From the NCBI GenBank assembly GCA_002369075.1, contig DFEG01000017.1:1-29456 (forward strand): DNA of 29,456 bases. Reading direction: 5' to 3'. Origin of the DNA: Bacteroidales bacterium UBA3808. Lineage in GTDB: Bacteria > Bacteroidota > Bacteroidia > Bacteroidales > Paludibacteraceae. Shown in pieces: positions 6,066 to 15,387 of the stretch (position 1 is its first letter; each line of letters starts with the position of its first letter). A program made the position numbers and the translations under genes. The notes beneath the pieces were generated by a model, which was not told where the DNA came from, made no database searches, and saw only the letters and a program-made list of their open reading frames with translations.

Positions 6066-9000
6066 ATGAAGCATTTTTACATTACATTAGTCTGCCTGTT
6101 TCTCTTGCCTCTGGGCGTCTTCGCTCAGACTCGGGTATCAGGTATCGTGCTTGACGAAACGGGAGAGCCTGCGATAGGCGCGAGCGTTATGGTTGAGGGC
6201 ACGACGACCGGAACAGCGACGGACTTGGATGGTAATTTTGATTTGACCTTGCCGGCAGGTAAGAAGAACCTGGTGATTTCCTACATGGGCTACAAGACTC
6301 AGACGGTAGCTGCCAAGTCGGGCATGAAGGTCAAACTCGAAGCGGAAACCCAGTTGATTGAAGAGGTGGTTGTAACGGGTATGGTTGCTCAAGACAAACG
6401 TATATTCTCCGGAGCAGCAACGAAGATTGACGCCTCGGAGACCAAGCTGGACGGTATGGCGGATATCAGCCGTAGTCTGGACGGCCGTGCCGCCGGTGTG
6501 AGTGTACAGACGGTGAGCGGTACCTTCGGTGCCGCACCGAAGATCCGTGTACGTGGTGCAACCTCTATCTACGGAACCTCCAACCCTATCTGGGTGGTGG
6601 ATGGCGTGATCATGGAGAGTACGACGAACATGGGCGCGGACGACCTCAGTAGCGGTAACGCCGAGACACTGGTGTCCAACGCCATCGCAGGTCTGAACCC
6701 GGACGACATCGAGTCCATACAGATCCTGAAGGACGGTTCGGCTACCTCCATCTACGGTGCACGCGCGATGTCGGGTGTGATTGTGGTGACAACCAAGAAA
6801 GGTCAGGCGGGTAAGACCAAACTGAACTATACCGGTGAGTTCACCTACCGCATGAAGCCGTTGTACTCCGATTATAACGTATGTAACTCGCAGGAGCAGA
6901 TGGCTATCTATCAGGAGCTCCGCGACAAAGGATGGCTGGAGGCGTCTGTGCTGAACAACGCCAAGAACTCCGGTATCTACGGCAAGATGTTCCACATGAT
7001 CGATACATACGATCCTGCCACCGGTCGCTATGAGCTGGAGAACAACCAGAGCGCTTTCAACGACTATCTGCGTCAGGCAGAGTACCGCAACACGGACTGG
7101 TTCAGCCAGTTGTTCAACGACAATGTGATGATGAACCACTCACTGTCCTTGTCCACCGGTACGGAGCGCGCACGCTTCTATGCTTCGCTGTCGGCGATGT
7201 ACGACCCGGGGTGGTACCTCAAATCGTCGGTACAGCGCTATACGGGTAACGTGAAAGCGAGCTTTGAACTGCTGCCCAAGCCGAGCAAGCAGAGCCTGAC
7301 GCTGAGTATCAACACCGGCGGTAGTTATATCCGCCAGGAGGCTCCGGGATCGGTCAATCAGACGACGGACCCTGTATCGGGTGCCATCAGCCGTGATTTC
7401 GATATCAACCCGTTCTCGTTTGCAATGAACTCCTCGCGTGCCTTGGACCCCAAGGCTACTTATCGCCGTAACTACTGCGATTTCAACATCTTCGACGAGT
7501 TGAAGCAGAACTACATCGGTCTGACTCAGACGGATGTCAAGTTCCAGGGCGAGTTGAGTTGGAAGCCGGTCAAGGGACTGGAAGTAGCCGGCTTGGCAAG
7601 TATCCGTTACCACAACGACGAGATCCAGCACCACGTGATGGATTTCTCCAACCAGGCACGCGCCTACCGCGCCGGTCTGGGTCTGGACGAAGGTGACGTA
7701 GAGAACGATCTGATCCGTGACGCGAACGAGTACCTCTATACGGACCCGGACGTAACGGGCGCACTGCCCCAGACAGTACTGCCGAACGGTGGTATTTTCC
7801 ACGACCGTTTCAAACGTCTGTTGGCAGTCGATCTGCGTGCCTCGGTATCCTATAACCACGGTTTTGCCAATGACGGCAGCGAAGGGGAGGATCACATCAT
7901 CAACTTCTACGCCGGTGTAGAGAGCAACTCCACCGACCGTCAGGTATCGGAGTTCGAGGGCTGGGGTTACCAGTACGAGAACGGCGGTATTCCGTCCTTC
8001 GACTACAAAGCCTTCAAGCAGATGAAAGAGGAAGGAACGCAGTACTACGCCAACAGCGACTACTACGACCGCAACCTGGCTTTCTTCGCCACAGCGACCT
8101 ACTCTTACCAATCGCGTTATTCCGTAACCGGAACGATCCGTTACGAGGGTTCCAATAAGTTGGGCCACTCGATGAAGGCACGCTGGCTGCCGACGTGGAA
8201 CGTCAGCGGTATATGGAATGCCGACGCAGAGAAATTCTGGCGTCCGACTTTCGGCGAGTGGTGGACGGCTGCAAGCTTGAAGCTGAGTTATTCGCTGACC
8301 GCCACCCGTGGTCCGGAGTCGGTAAGCAACTCTCTGGCTATCTTCCAGGCATACAACCCGTGGAGACCGCTGGCAGGCGTTACGGAGACCGGTATCGAGC
8401 TGGTGGATCTTGCCAACTCGGAGCTGACCTACGAGAAGAAACACGAGTTCAACGTGGGTACTCACCTGGGCTTTGTACGCAACCGTATCAATCTGGATGT
8501 GGACTTCTTCATCCGTAACAACTACGACCTGATCGGTCCGGTACAGACAGCCGGTGTCGGCGGTACGATTACCAAATACGCCAACGACGCCAACATGAAG
8601 TCGTCCGGTGTCGAGATTGCGCTCTCCACGGTGAATGTGGACATCAAGAACTTCAAATGGACGAGCAACATCGCGTTCAGCCATATCACCAACAAGATTA
8701 CCCGTCTGGACTCGCGTGACCGCGCGTACACGCTCCTTAACGGTTACGGCCGTCAGGAAGGTTCGCCTCTGTACTCTCTGTACTCCATCCGCTTTGCGGG
8801 TCTCACGGAGCAGGGTCTGCCGCTGTTCTACTCCAACAAGGAGTGTACCGAGACCTTCAACCCTTCCAACTACGGAGACATCAATTTCCAGGACTACGAG
8901 AATCTGGATTACCTGAAGTTCGAGGGAACGATTGACCCGACTATCGATGGCGGTTTCAGCAACGAGTTCACTATCTTCAAGAACTTCAAGGTGGGTATCT

Positions 9001-9467
9001 TCCTGACTTTCCGCGGAGGCAACGTGATCCGTCTGAACAACCTGTGCAACGTATATGCCAGCGAGTACAACGATCTGAGCGCCAACATGCGTGAGATGAA
9101 GAACCGCTGGATCGTAGCCGGTGACGAGGCGAAGACGACCATCCCTGTCATTGCTTCCAAACGTCAGTTTGAGACGATCGACGGTCTGCGCTACGCTTAC
9201 TCGGCATACAACTACAGCGACCAGCGCGTAGCAAAAGGCGATTTCATCCGTCTGAAGGAAGTATCGCTGGAGTACACCTTCCCGCAGAAATGGTTTGAGG
9301 GTCAGAAGGCCGTTTCGTCCTTCTCCGCCAAGCTGAGCGGAACGAACCTTGCCCTGCTGTATGCAGACAAGAAACTGAACGGACAGGATCCCGAGTTCTA
9401 CAGTTCAGGTGGTGTAAGTTCGCCTGTACCGCGCCAGTTTACGTTAACTTTCCGTTTGGGATTCTAA
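6066..9467 (+). CDS. SusC/RagA-family TonB-dependent outer-membrane transporter
   Basis: A 1133-residue protein with a signal peptide (about residues 1-20, ending V-F-A-Q), a carboxypeptidase-regulatory-like beta-sandwich (VSGIVLDETGEPAIGASVMV onward, about 24-95), and the EEVVVTG motif typical at the domain border. A plug domain follows (LDGRAAGVSVQ..., IRVRGATSIYG, PIWVVDGVIM, IQILKDGSATSIYGARAMSG, VIVVTTKKG; about 110-245). The remainder forms the 22-strand barrel, ending in phenylalanine (FTLTFRLGF). SusC proteins import ligands captured by their SusD lid, powered by TonB-ExbBD. As first gene of a six-gene operon it defines a substrate-import locus. There is no glycoside hydrolase or polysaccharide lyase in the operon, so a glycan substrate is not supported. 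Confidence 0.95.
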   Translation: MKHFYITLVCLFLLPLGVFAQTRVSGIVLDETGEPAIGASVMVEGTTTGTATDLDGNFDLTLPAGKKNLVISYMGYKTQTVAAKSGMKVKLEAETQLIEEVVVTGMVAQDKRIFSGAATKIDASETKLDGMADISRSLDGRAAGVSVQTVSGTFGAAPKIRVRGATSIYGTSNPIWVVDGVIMESTTNMGADDLSSGNAETLVSNAIAGLNPDDIESIQILKDGSATSIYGARAMSGVIVVTTKKGQAGKTKLNYTGEFTYRMKPLYSDYNVCNSQEQMAIYQELRDKGWLEASVLNNAKNSGIYGKMFHMIDTYDPATGRYELENNQSAFNDYLRQAEYRNTDWFSQLFNDNVMMNHSLSLSTGTERARFYASLSAMYDPGWYLKSSVQRYTGNVKASFELLPKPSKQSLTLSINTGGSYIRQEAPGSVNQTTDPVSGAISRDFDINPFSFAMNSSRALDPKATYRRNYCDFNIFDELKQNYIGLTQTDVKFQGELSWKPVKGLEVAGLASIRYHNDEIQHHVMDFSNQARAYRAGLGLDEGDVENDLIRDANEYLYTDPDVTGALPQTVLPNGGIFHDRFKRLLAVDLRASVSYNHGFANDGSEGEDHIINFYAGVESNSTDRQVSEFEGWGYQYENGGIPSFDYKAFKQMKEEGTQYYANSDYYDRNLAFFATATYSYQSRYSVTGTIRYEGSNKLGHSMKARWLPTWNVSGIWNADAEKFWRPTFGEWWTAASLKLSYSLTATRGPESVSNSLAIFQAYNPWRPLAGVTETGIELVDLANSELTYEKKHEFNVGTHLGFVRNRINLDVDFFIRNNYDLIGPVQTAGVGGTITKYANDANMKSSGVEIALSTVNVDIKNFKWTSNIAFSHITNKITRLDSRDRAYTLLNGYGRQEGSPLYSLYSIRFAGLTEQGLPLFYSNKECTETFNPSNYGDINFQDYENLDYLKFEGTIDPTIDGGFSNEFTIFKNFKVGIFLTFRGGNVIRLNNLCNVYASEYNDLSANMREMKNRWIVAGDEAKTTIPVIASKRQFETIDGLRYAYSAYNYSDQRVAKGDFIRLKEVSLEYTFPQKWFEGQKAVSSFSAKLSGTNLALLYADKKLNGQDPEFYSSGGVSSPVPRQFTLTFRLGF

Positions 9468-9494
9468 TGACTAAGCATGCAAATCACGATGAAT

Positions 9495-11174
9495 ATGAAT
9501 AAGAAAAACATACTATATATACTACTTTCGGTTATCGCCCTGTCCGGTTGCAATTTTCTGGACAAGAACCCGGATAACCGTACCGAGATAGATAGCAAAA
9601 AGAAAGTTCGTCTCTTGTTGGTCAACGCCTACGATGCACCGAACTACGGTCCTATCGGTGAGTTCAGTTCCGATAACATCATCGACAACAACACTCCCGA
9701 TGCTGTAGGTCACGTGAATACCAAACAGCCGTTTGACCAGGGATACAACCAGATATTCGCATGGCAGGACGTTACGGCTTTTGCCGGTCAGGACAGTCCT
9801 TACTGGATCTGGGATCACTGCTATCATAACATCGCAGTAGCCAACCAGGCATTGGAGGCGATCGCCAAACTGGAGGAAAAAGGTCAGGACATGAGCGCCG
9901 AGAAAGCGGAGGCGTTGCTCTGCCGCGCCTACAACCACTTTATCCTGGTGAATATCTTTGGCAAGGCTTATCGCAGCGATGAGTTGAGCAAGAACGATCC
10001 GGGTGTCCACTACATGACCAAGCCGGAGACGGAGGTTAAACCTGTTTACGAGCGTCACAGCGTGACGGAGGTATACCAGTTGATAGAGAAGGACCTGCTC
10101 GCCGCCCTGCCGTTTGTCAGCGACGAGTACTATGCGGTCCCCAAGTATCACTTTAACGCGAAGGCTGCCTATGCTTTTGCTGCGCGTTTCTACCTTTTCA
10201 AACGTGACTACGACCAGGTTATCACGTACGCGGACAAGGTATTGGGCAACACGGCAAGCGAGGCTTCGATGTTGATGTTCGATGCGCAGAACTGCAAGGA
10301 GAAAGGTAACATCGAGCTGGAGTTATACGCATGGACGGATGTAGCCTCCCCTGCCAATCTGTTGCTTCTGAGTACCTATTCCTTTGCGCTGTACGGCAAC
10401 GTGAACACTTCCTGCCGATATACCTTCAACCGTGCGCCCCGTGACTACACGGTGAACGGCTCGGGTCCGTGCTGGAGCGGTCTGTTCCCGGGTGTCAGTA
10501 TTTGGCGGTTTGACGCAAACTTCGGCGGTTTCCTAAGCAAGCTGTACGAGCCGTTCGAGTACACCGACAAGGTAGCCGGTATCGGCTATCCTCACTCGAT
10601 CCGCCGAGAGTTCACCACCGGTGAGACCCTGCTGTGCCGTGCGGAAGCAAAGATTATGAAGAATGATCTGAGCGGTGCGGTAGAGGACATGAATGTATGG
10701 GCGAAGGGCTATCTCTGCACCCAGAATCTGACGGATGCGAACATCAAGAGTTTCTTCCGCAAGAACAAAAACGTCCACCAGACTCCGGTACTGCATAACA
10801 CGGACATGTGTCCCGAGTGGACCATCTCCGACGACAAGCTGCCGTACCTGTGGTGCGCGCTTCATTTCCGCCGCATAGAGACCCTGCATGACGGCATGCG
10901 GTGGTTTGATATCAAGCGTTACGGCATTGAGATCACCCACGAGATCGGCTATCCTGTAGTGACCAAGACCTTGACTTGGAACGATGACCGCCGTGCAATC
11001 CAGTTGCCGCAGGAGGCGCTGATCGGCGGACAGAAAGCGAACCCTCGTGAGAACATGGGCGACAACAACTCCGTGACTATCGATGGTCCGTCCGGCAACG
11101 TGAATGGTCTTGAACTCTTCTTGCAGTTACAGAACGAGATGAGCTCCCTGACGAAAGAACCGGTTAATGAATAA
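9495..11174 (+). CDS. SusD/RagB-family substrate-binding lipoprotein
   Basis: About 559 residues beginning MNKKNILYILLSVIALSGC, a lipoprotein signal peptide with the lipobox L-S-G-C. An in-frame ATG at 9477 would add six residues; I prefer 9495 because it gives a compact K-K n-region. The body has the helical TPR-rich SusD fold, with AVANQALEAIAKLEEKG and CRAYNHFILVNIFGKAYRSD near residues 110-165, and LCRAEAKIMKNDLSGAVEDM in the C-terminal half. The C-terminal region contains RRIETLHDGMRWFDIKRYGI, typical of SusD/RagB. It forms the extracellular lid on the SusC barrel and sets substrate specificity. It follows susC by less than 30 bp and is surely co-transcribed. Confidence 0.94.
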   Translation: MNKKNILYILLSVIALSGCNFLDKNPDNRTEIDSKKKVRLLLVNAYDAPNYGPIGEFSSDNIIDNNTPDAVGHVNTKQPFDQGYNQIFAWQDVTAFAGQDSPYWIWDHCYHNIAVANQALEAIAKLEEKGQDMSAEKAEALLCRAYNHFILVNIFGKAYRSDELSKNDPGVHYMTKPETEVKPVYERHSVTEVYQLIEKDLLAALPFVSDEYYAVPKYHFNAKAAYAFAARFYLFKRDYDQVITYADKVLGNTASEASMLMFDAQNCKEKGNIELELYAWTDVASPANLLLLSTYSFALYGNVNTSCRYTFNRAPRDYTVNGSGPCWSGLFPGVSIWRFDANFGGFLSKLYEPFEYTDKVAGIGYPHSIRREFTTGETLLCRAEAKIMKNDLSGAVEDMNVWAKGYLCTQNLTDANIKSFFRKNKNVHQTPVLHNTDMCPEWTISDDKLPYLWCALHFRRIETLHDGMRWFDIKRYGIEITHEIGYPVVTKTLTWNDDRRAIQLPQEALIGGQKANPRENMGDNNSVTIDGPSGNVNGLELFLQLQNEMSSLTKEPVNE

Positions 11175-11194
11175 ACAGACTGAGAATTAGAAAG

Positions 11195-12130
11195 ATGAAG
11201 ACGTATTTCAAACATATTACGATGGCTCTGTTTGCCATCCTTGCATTAACGGGTTGCCGCGAGCAGTTGGATCAAGACTCGATCTTTCCCAACCTCCCTG
11301 TATTGGACTCCACGCAGGCGACCTACGCGTTCGACAAGTATCTCTATGAGAGTTATCAGAAACCGTATAACATCGCTTTCCAGTACAAATTAGCGGATGA
11401 ATCCACGGATGTGGATTACAATCTGGTACCGGTGGCTTATGACAAGGCCCAGATTGTAGCGCATGCCATCAAGTTCCTCTGGATAGATGCCTACTCCGCC
11501 CAGATGGGTCCGGATTTCCTGAAAATGTACGCACCGCGTATTATCAACGTGATCGGCTCTCCCGCCATCAATGCAGCGCAGGGTACCGAGACACTGGGTG
11601 TGGCAGAAGGCGGTATCAAGATCACGCTCTATAACATGAACGATATCGACCTAAATGATCTGGAGTGGCTGAACTTCTACATCTTCCACACGATGCACCA
11701 CGAGTTCTCGCATATTCTGCACCAGACCAAGTCGTTCCCGAAGGAGTACGAGCAGATCTCCGCCGGCAAGTACGACTCGCAGTCATGGCAGTACCGCAGT
11801 GACGAGGAAGCCTATAAGATGGGTTTTGTGACTCCCTACTCCATGAGTGAGGCACATGAGGATTTCGTGGAGGTGATCTCGTGTTACATCACCGACACCC
11901 GTGAGAAGTGGGCCAAACGCGGCTTTACGATGGCGGAAGACCATACCCACATTGTATCGATTGACGAGACGCAGGAAGGTACGGATATTCTCACCACCAA
12001 GGTGAACATGTGCAAGGACTGGCTGCAAGAGAAATACAACTACAGCCTTGACTCCATGCGCGCCGAGGTACAGCGCCGTCAGGAGGCTCTCTCCTACGAT
12101 GTAGTGATGAACGACAGTTACGGTAAATAA
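11195..12130 (+). CDS. Putative zinc-binding metallopeptidase lipoprotein (SusCD-associated)
   Basis: A 311-residue lipoprotein with signal peptide and lipobox (ILALTGC) followed by REQLDQD. The zinc motif HExxH is clear at H169-E-F-S-H173 (MHHEFSHILHQ). The later segment SEAHEDFVEVISCY carries acidic residues that could supply the third ligand. This matches the family of HExxH lipoproteins found beside SusCD pairs (Peptidase_Mx1, 'substrate import-associated zinc metallohydrolase'). Lipidation plus acidic residues after the Cys suggest exposure at the cell surface, by inference. It probably trims the substrate bound or imported by SusCD; whether the substrate is peptide is not known. The gene lies 20 bp after susD in the same operon. 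Confidence 0.87.
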   Translation: MKTYFKHITMALFAILALTGCREQLDQDSIFPNLPVLDSTQATYAFDKYLYESYQKPYNIAFQYKLADESTDVDYNLVPVAYDKAQIVAHAIKFLWIDAYSAQMGPDFLKMYAPRIINVIGSPAINAAQGTETLGVAEGGIKITLYNMNDIDLNDLEWLNFYIFHTMHHEFSHILHQTKSFPKEYEQISAGKYDSQSWQYRSDEEAYKMGFVTPYSMSEAHEDFVEVISCYITDTREKWAKRGFTMAEDHTHIVSIDETQEGTDILTTKVNMCKDWLQEKYNYSLDSMRAEVQRRQEALSYDVVMNDSYGK

Positions 12131-12156
12131 GACTAACAGAGACAAATCCAGAAGAT

Positions 12157-13467
12157 ATGAAACGTACATTAACATATATGCTGACCGCGTCGGTTCTGCT
12201 CGGGCTCAATAGTTGCCGCGAGGAGGCGAACCTGTTTGAGCAGTCGGCGGCGGAACGCATACAAAACTACGAGCAGACACTCCGCAAGAACCTGGCGGGT
12301 CAGGCGAACGGATGGGAGATGCGCTATTTCCCGACCACGAGTTCTGCCGGTTATGCGTTGTTGCTGAAATTCAATGCAAACGGTGAGGTGACCGTTGCGG
12401 CAAAGAACCCTGCATCGAGCAACAACCTATATGCCGAGGAGACGAGCCTTTGGGGCGTAAGTTCCAACCAGGGTTGCGTACTCTCCTTCCATTCGTACAA
12501 CAACCTCCTGACCATTTTTGCCGACCCGGGATCGGATGGTATCGGTTACGGAGGAGACTATGAGTTCGTGGTACTCAAGAACGAAGCTGACTACATCAAA
12601 CTGATCGGTAAGAAACATGGTGCGTACATCACCATGGAACCTGTACCGGCAGCCATGACGTGGAAGAGTTATTTTGCGGCAGTCGATGAGTATAACGACA
12701 ACCTCTTTACCGACAACAACGGTATTGACATGACCTATTATGACGGCAAGAACAGCACTTCCATCACGTATAATGACGGCTGCTTCACGTATAAGAACGC
12801 CAAGGGAGAGGATGTTGTGGAGGGCTTCATCATGACCCCGACGGGTCTGCATCTGTACGAAGGTTTCCTGCTGGCAGACAGCGTCAACAAGGTGAACGAT
12901 TTTGTACTGAGAGAAGACAAGAGCGCGTTGGTCTCCACGGACGGCAGTGCCTTCATCACCAGCAACTACAATGCCGCTGATTTCTTCGCGTTCAAGTTTA
13001 CGAAGTACAGCCGTTGGATCTATGTAGCCGAAGGCAGTGACGCAGCGACCGTTGCCGCCATAGAGGCATTGAACGCCGCCGCTGAAGCCAAGGGCGCCAC
13101 GATCCATACCATCGCTTACGAGCGGACTACATCGGTCAACTCACGAGGCATCAAGAGTTATGCGTACGCGCTTCACATATCCTACCGTGCGGAGGGTAAA
13201 CTATTCAGCGGGCGTATCAACCTGACTTACAGCAAGACCGACACCACCATCAGCCTGCAATACAAGGATTACGAGAGCGCCCTGCGTCCCCTGTTCGCCC
13301 GCATAGCAGCCAATCCTGACGATGCCGCACAGCAATTGGCGGACATCTTCAGCGGCACTTTCACTCCGGAGTCTTATACCGGCTCGCAGCTCAACATGAC
13401 ACAGCTGCTGATGAAGAAAGCGGACGGTACCGCGATCCGCATACAGGCTGACAAGATCATTATGTAA
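12157..13467 (+). CDS. DUF4302-type lipoprotein of the SusCD operon
   Basis: A 436-residue protein with a lipoprotein signal peptide (lipobox LGLNSC) followed by REEANLFEQ, which resembles the acidic surface-export signal of Bacteroidota lipoproteins. The N-terminal part (AAERIQNYEQTLRKNLAGQA, NGWEMRYFP, GYALLLKFNANGEVTV) and the middle (GGDYEFVVLKNEADYIKLIG, KHGAYITMEP) match my recollection of the DUF4302 family, often encoded with SusCD and the HExxH lipoprotein. No catalytic motif was recognised. A role as an accessory surface binding protein is inferred from neighbours only. Confidence 0.75.
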   Translation: MKRTLTYMLTASVLLGLNSCREEANLFEQSAAERIQNYEQTLRKNLAGQANGWEMRYFPTTSSAGYALLLKFNANGEVTVAAKNPASSNNLYAEETSLWGVSSNQGCVLSFHSYNNLLTIFADPGSDGIGYGGDYEFVVLKNEADYIKLIGKKHGAYITMEPVPAAMTWKSYFAAVDEYNDNLFTDNNGIDMTYYDGKNSTSITYNDGCFTYKNAKGEDVVEGFIMTPTGLHLYEGFLLADSVNKVNDFVLREDKSALVSTDGSAFITSNYNAADFFAFKFTKYSRWIYVAEGSDAATVAAIEALNAAAEAKGATIHTIAYERTTSVNSRGIKSYAYALHISYRAEGKLFSGRINLTYSKTDTTISLQYKDYESALRPLFARIAANPDDAAQQLADIFSGTFTPESYTGSQLNMTQLLMKKADGTAIRIQADKIIM

Positions 13468-13491
13468 GCGAATACTATATAACACTGAATT

Positions 13492-15342
13492 ATGATGAAA
13501 AAGACAACTATATTGACCCTATTGGTAGCAAGTACCAGCGTATTTGCCGAAGCACCCAAGAAGCTGCCTGTCACTCCCTATCCGGAGCACTCCGATATTT
13601 TCTTGGAGTTATTGGAGGGAGCCCCCGCGATGGGCAGGGAAGTCTATGTGAACGAGGACAATCTCCCCGCTGCCTCAGAGCCGGCACGCGCTCCGAAAGC
13701 AGACGCGAGCACACTAATCAAAGGCTATACGAATCCCAAAGGCACCCTTTTCCTGGGTATGGACGAAGCCGGAAAAGGAACCTGGTTCAGCACCCCCGGT
13801 GTTATCGGCGCATGGTCGGACAGTATCAAGTGCTGGAAATGGAACAACACCATCACGGAGTACAAGACGATCAAATATGCGACCGCCTTCTCCAACGAGT
13901 ACCCCTCTTATTGCGAGAACGCGAACTACTATGTGGATACAAAAGGTAATTTCTACGACTCCATCGTAGCCCGCGGCGGTTACCAGGACGCTTATGCCAT
14001 GGATGCCGACGGCGATGCCGGCTACCTGTGGCAACAAGCAACTCCTCTCCAGACCGTGACTTATGAGGACGGCACGAGTAGCAGTTTCATGCTGCTCAGC
14101 AGTGCGTGGATTCCTTCCGCCCGTAACTGTCCTCTCGCCGTAGGCGGTCTTCCCAGCGGTAACAGCAGTGACGGTTTGTGGCCGTTGACCAACGCCATTA
14201 ACATCACCGGCTCGGGTGTGAGCATGGATCTGTTAGCCGCGACCGACTCGGACGGTTATGTGCATTACCTATACGGTTCGTCTGCTTTAAACATTGACGA
14301 AACGCTCGTCCGTAATGCCGCCAACACAGCCGACTCCATTGTTTATACCCGCGTACAGCCGGTAGAGCTCCGAACCTATTACGACAAGCCCCAGGCACCG
14401 CTATATATCAAGAGCGTGACGATGGCAGTCGGTAGTGACAAATACTCTGCTTTCAATCAGTCCGACCTCCATTTCGACACGCTGTACATGGCCATCATCA
14501 CGGAGAGCGGCGACACGTTAGCCCAATCGGCAGCAACGATGGCGAACCTCTCCGGCATGAGTTACAAGAAAGGCAAAATGCTGACGTTCCAGATGCGCGA
14601 CACGACTGCCTATGGCGAGTTGCTGAGCGAGGGTCTGCTGATCGACCAGCCTTTCTACGTAAGTATCTCCGGTTTCAAAGAGGGCGACAACTTTGGTGTT
14701 TATGCCGCACAATGCAGTGTGTATGAGAGCAAATCGGAGATGGTCTATGCGAACGAGCTGACTGCAGTCAATGACTACGAGCCGTATATCATGCTGAACG
14801 GTATCTACCCCACTCTGGAGGACTTTTACGCCAGCCGTGGCGCAAAGACCGGGCAAGTGGGCGACACCATTCCGGTCAAGATGATCCAATACGAGTCCGG
14901 CAAGTATCACTACACCGCGGCTTACAAAGAATGGGGTAGCCGGAACAGCGAGTTTGCCTTCTACTCCACTTTTACCCCTTACGACTCGATCAACCGCACA
15001 TGGAACCTGGAGATCTCCCAGCCCGACTACATCGAGATCAACGCAGACTATGAGACCAATATCGGCGGAGACGACGAAGATCCCATCACCATCTGGTCTT
15101 ACTACCGGTTGTTCACGATGCATATCTATGCCACTTCCACCCCTGTAGCGGGCGATATTATCAAGATCGGCAAAGCCGGCAAGCAGATTGTCTTCCGCAT
15201 CGACCAGGTGGGCGAAGAGTCGCAAGGTATTGAGGAGGCAAGCGTCCCGGACGCCCGGGCGGAGAAACTGCTCCGGAACGGTATGCTGGTCATCCGCAAA
15301 AACGGCGTACTATACAATCCATTAGGAATAAAAATACAATAA
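13492..15342 (+). CDS. Secreted protein of unknown function with conserved C-terminal tail (1)
   Basis: A 616-residue protein with a signal peptide MMKKTTILTLLVASTSVFAE (the second ATG at 13495 is equally possible). It has no lipobox, so it is periplasmic or secreted. I do not recognise the main body, which is rich in Tyr, Thr, Ser and Asp, consistent with a beta-rich extracellular protein. A segment at about residues 386-402 (FYVSISGFKEGDNFGVY) is clearly similar to FFITISGLNGEGANFGLY in the next gene, so the two are related. The tail RNGMLVIRKNGVLYNPLG resembles the tail of the next protein and the short C-terminal tails common on exported Bacteroidales proteins. It may be a type IX-like sorting or anchoring signal, but this is inference. 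It sits 24 bp after the DUF4302 gene. Confidence 0.8.
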   Translation: MMKKTTILTLLVASTSVFAEAPKKLPVTPYPEHSDIFLELLEGAPAMGREVYVNEDNLPAASEPARAPKADASTLIKGYTNPKGTLFLGMDEAGKGTWFSTPGVIGAWSDSIKCWKWNNTITEYKTIKYATAFSNEYPSYCENANYYVDTKGNFYDSIVARGGYQDAYAMDADGDAGYLWQQATPLQTVTYEDGTSSSFMLLSSAWIPSARNCPLAVGGLPSGNSSDGLWPLTNAINITGSGVSMDLLAATDSDGYVHYLYGSSALNIDETLVRNAANTADSIVYTRVQPVELRTYYDKPQAPLYIKSVTMAVGSDKYSAFNQSDLHFDTLYMAIITESGDTLAQSAATMANLSGMSYKKGKMLTFQMRDTTAYGELLSEGLLIDQPFYVSISGFKEGDNFGVYAAQCSVYESKSEMVYANELTAVNDYEPYIMLNGIYPTLEDFYASRGAKTGQVGDTIPVKMIQYESGKYHYTAAYKEWGSRNSEFAFYSTFTPYDSINRTWNLEISQPDYIEINADYETNIGGDDEDPITIWSYYRLFTMHIYATSTPVAGDIIKIGKAGKQIVFRIDQVGEESQGIEEASVPDARAEKLLRNGMLVIRKNGVLYNPLGIKIQ

Positions 15343-15387
15343 CAAATAATCACAGGAGAAATCCTATTGTTCAATTAAAAAACAAGA

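Noticed and set aside
7140..8684. Open frame of 514 codons on the minus strand
   Set aside because: It lies wholly inside susC, has no recognisable motif, and results from the codon bias of the real gene. The same applies to long antisense frames inside susC (6138-7139), murD (23651-24604), ftsI (19546-20352) and murE (21092-21766).
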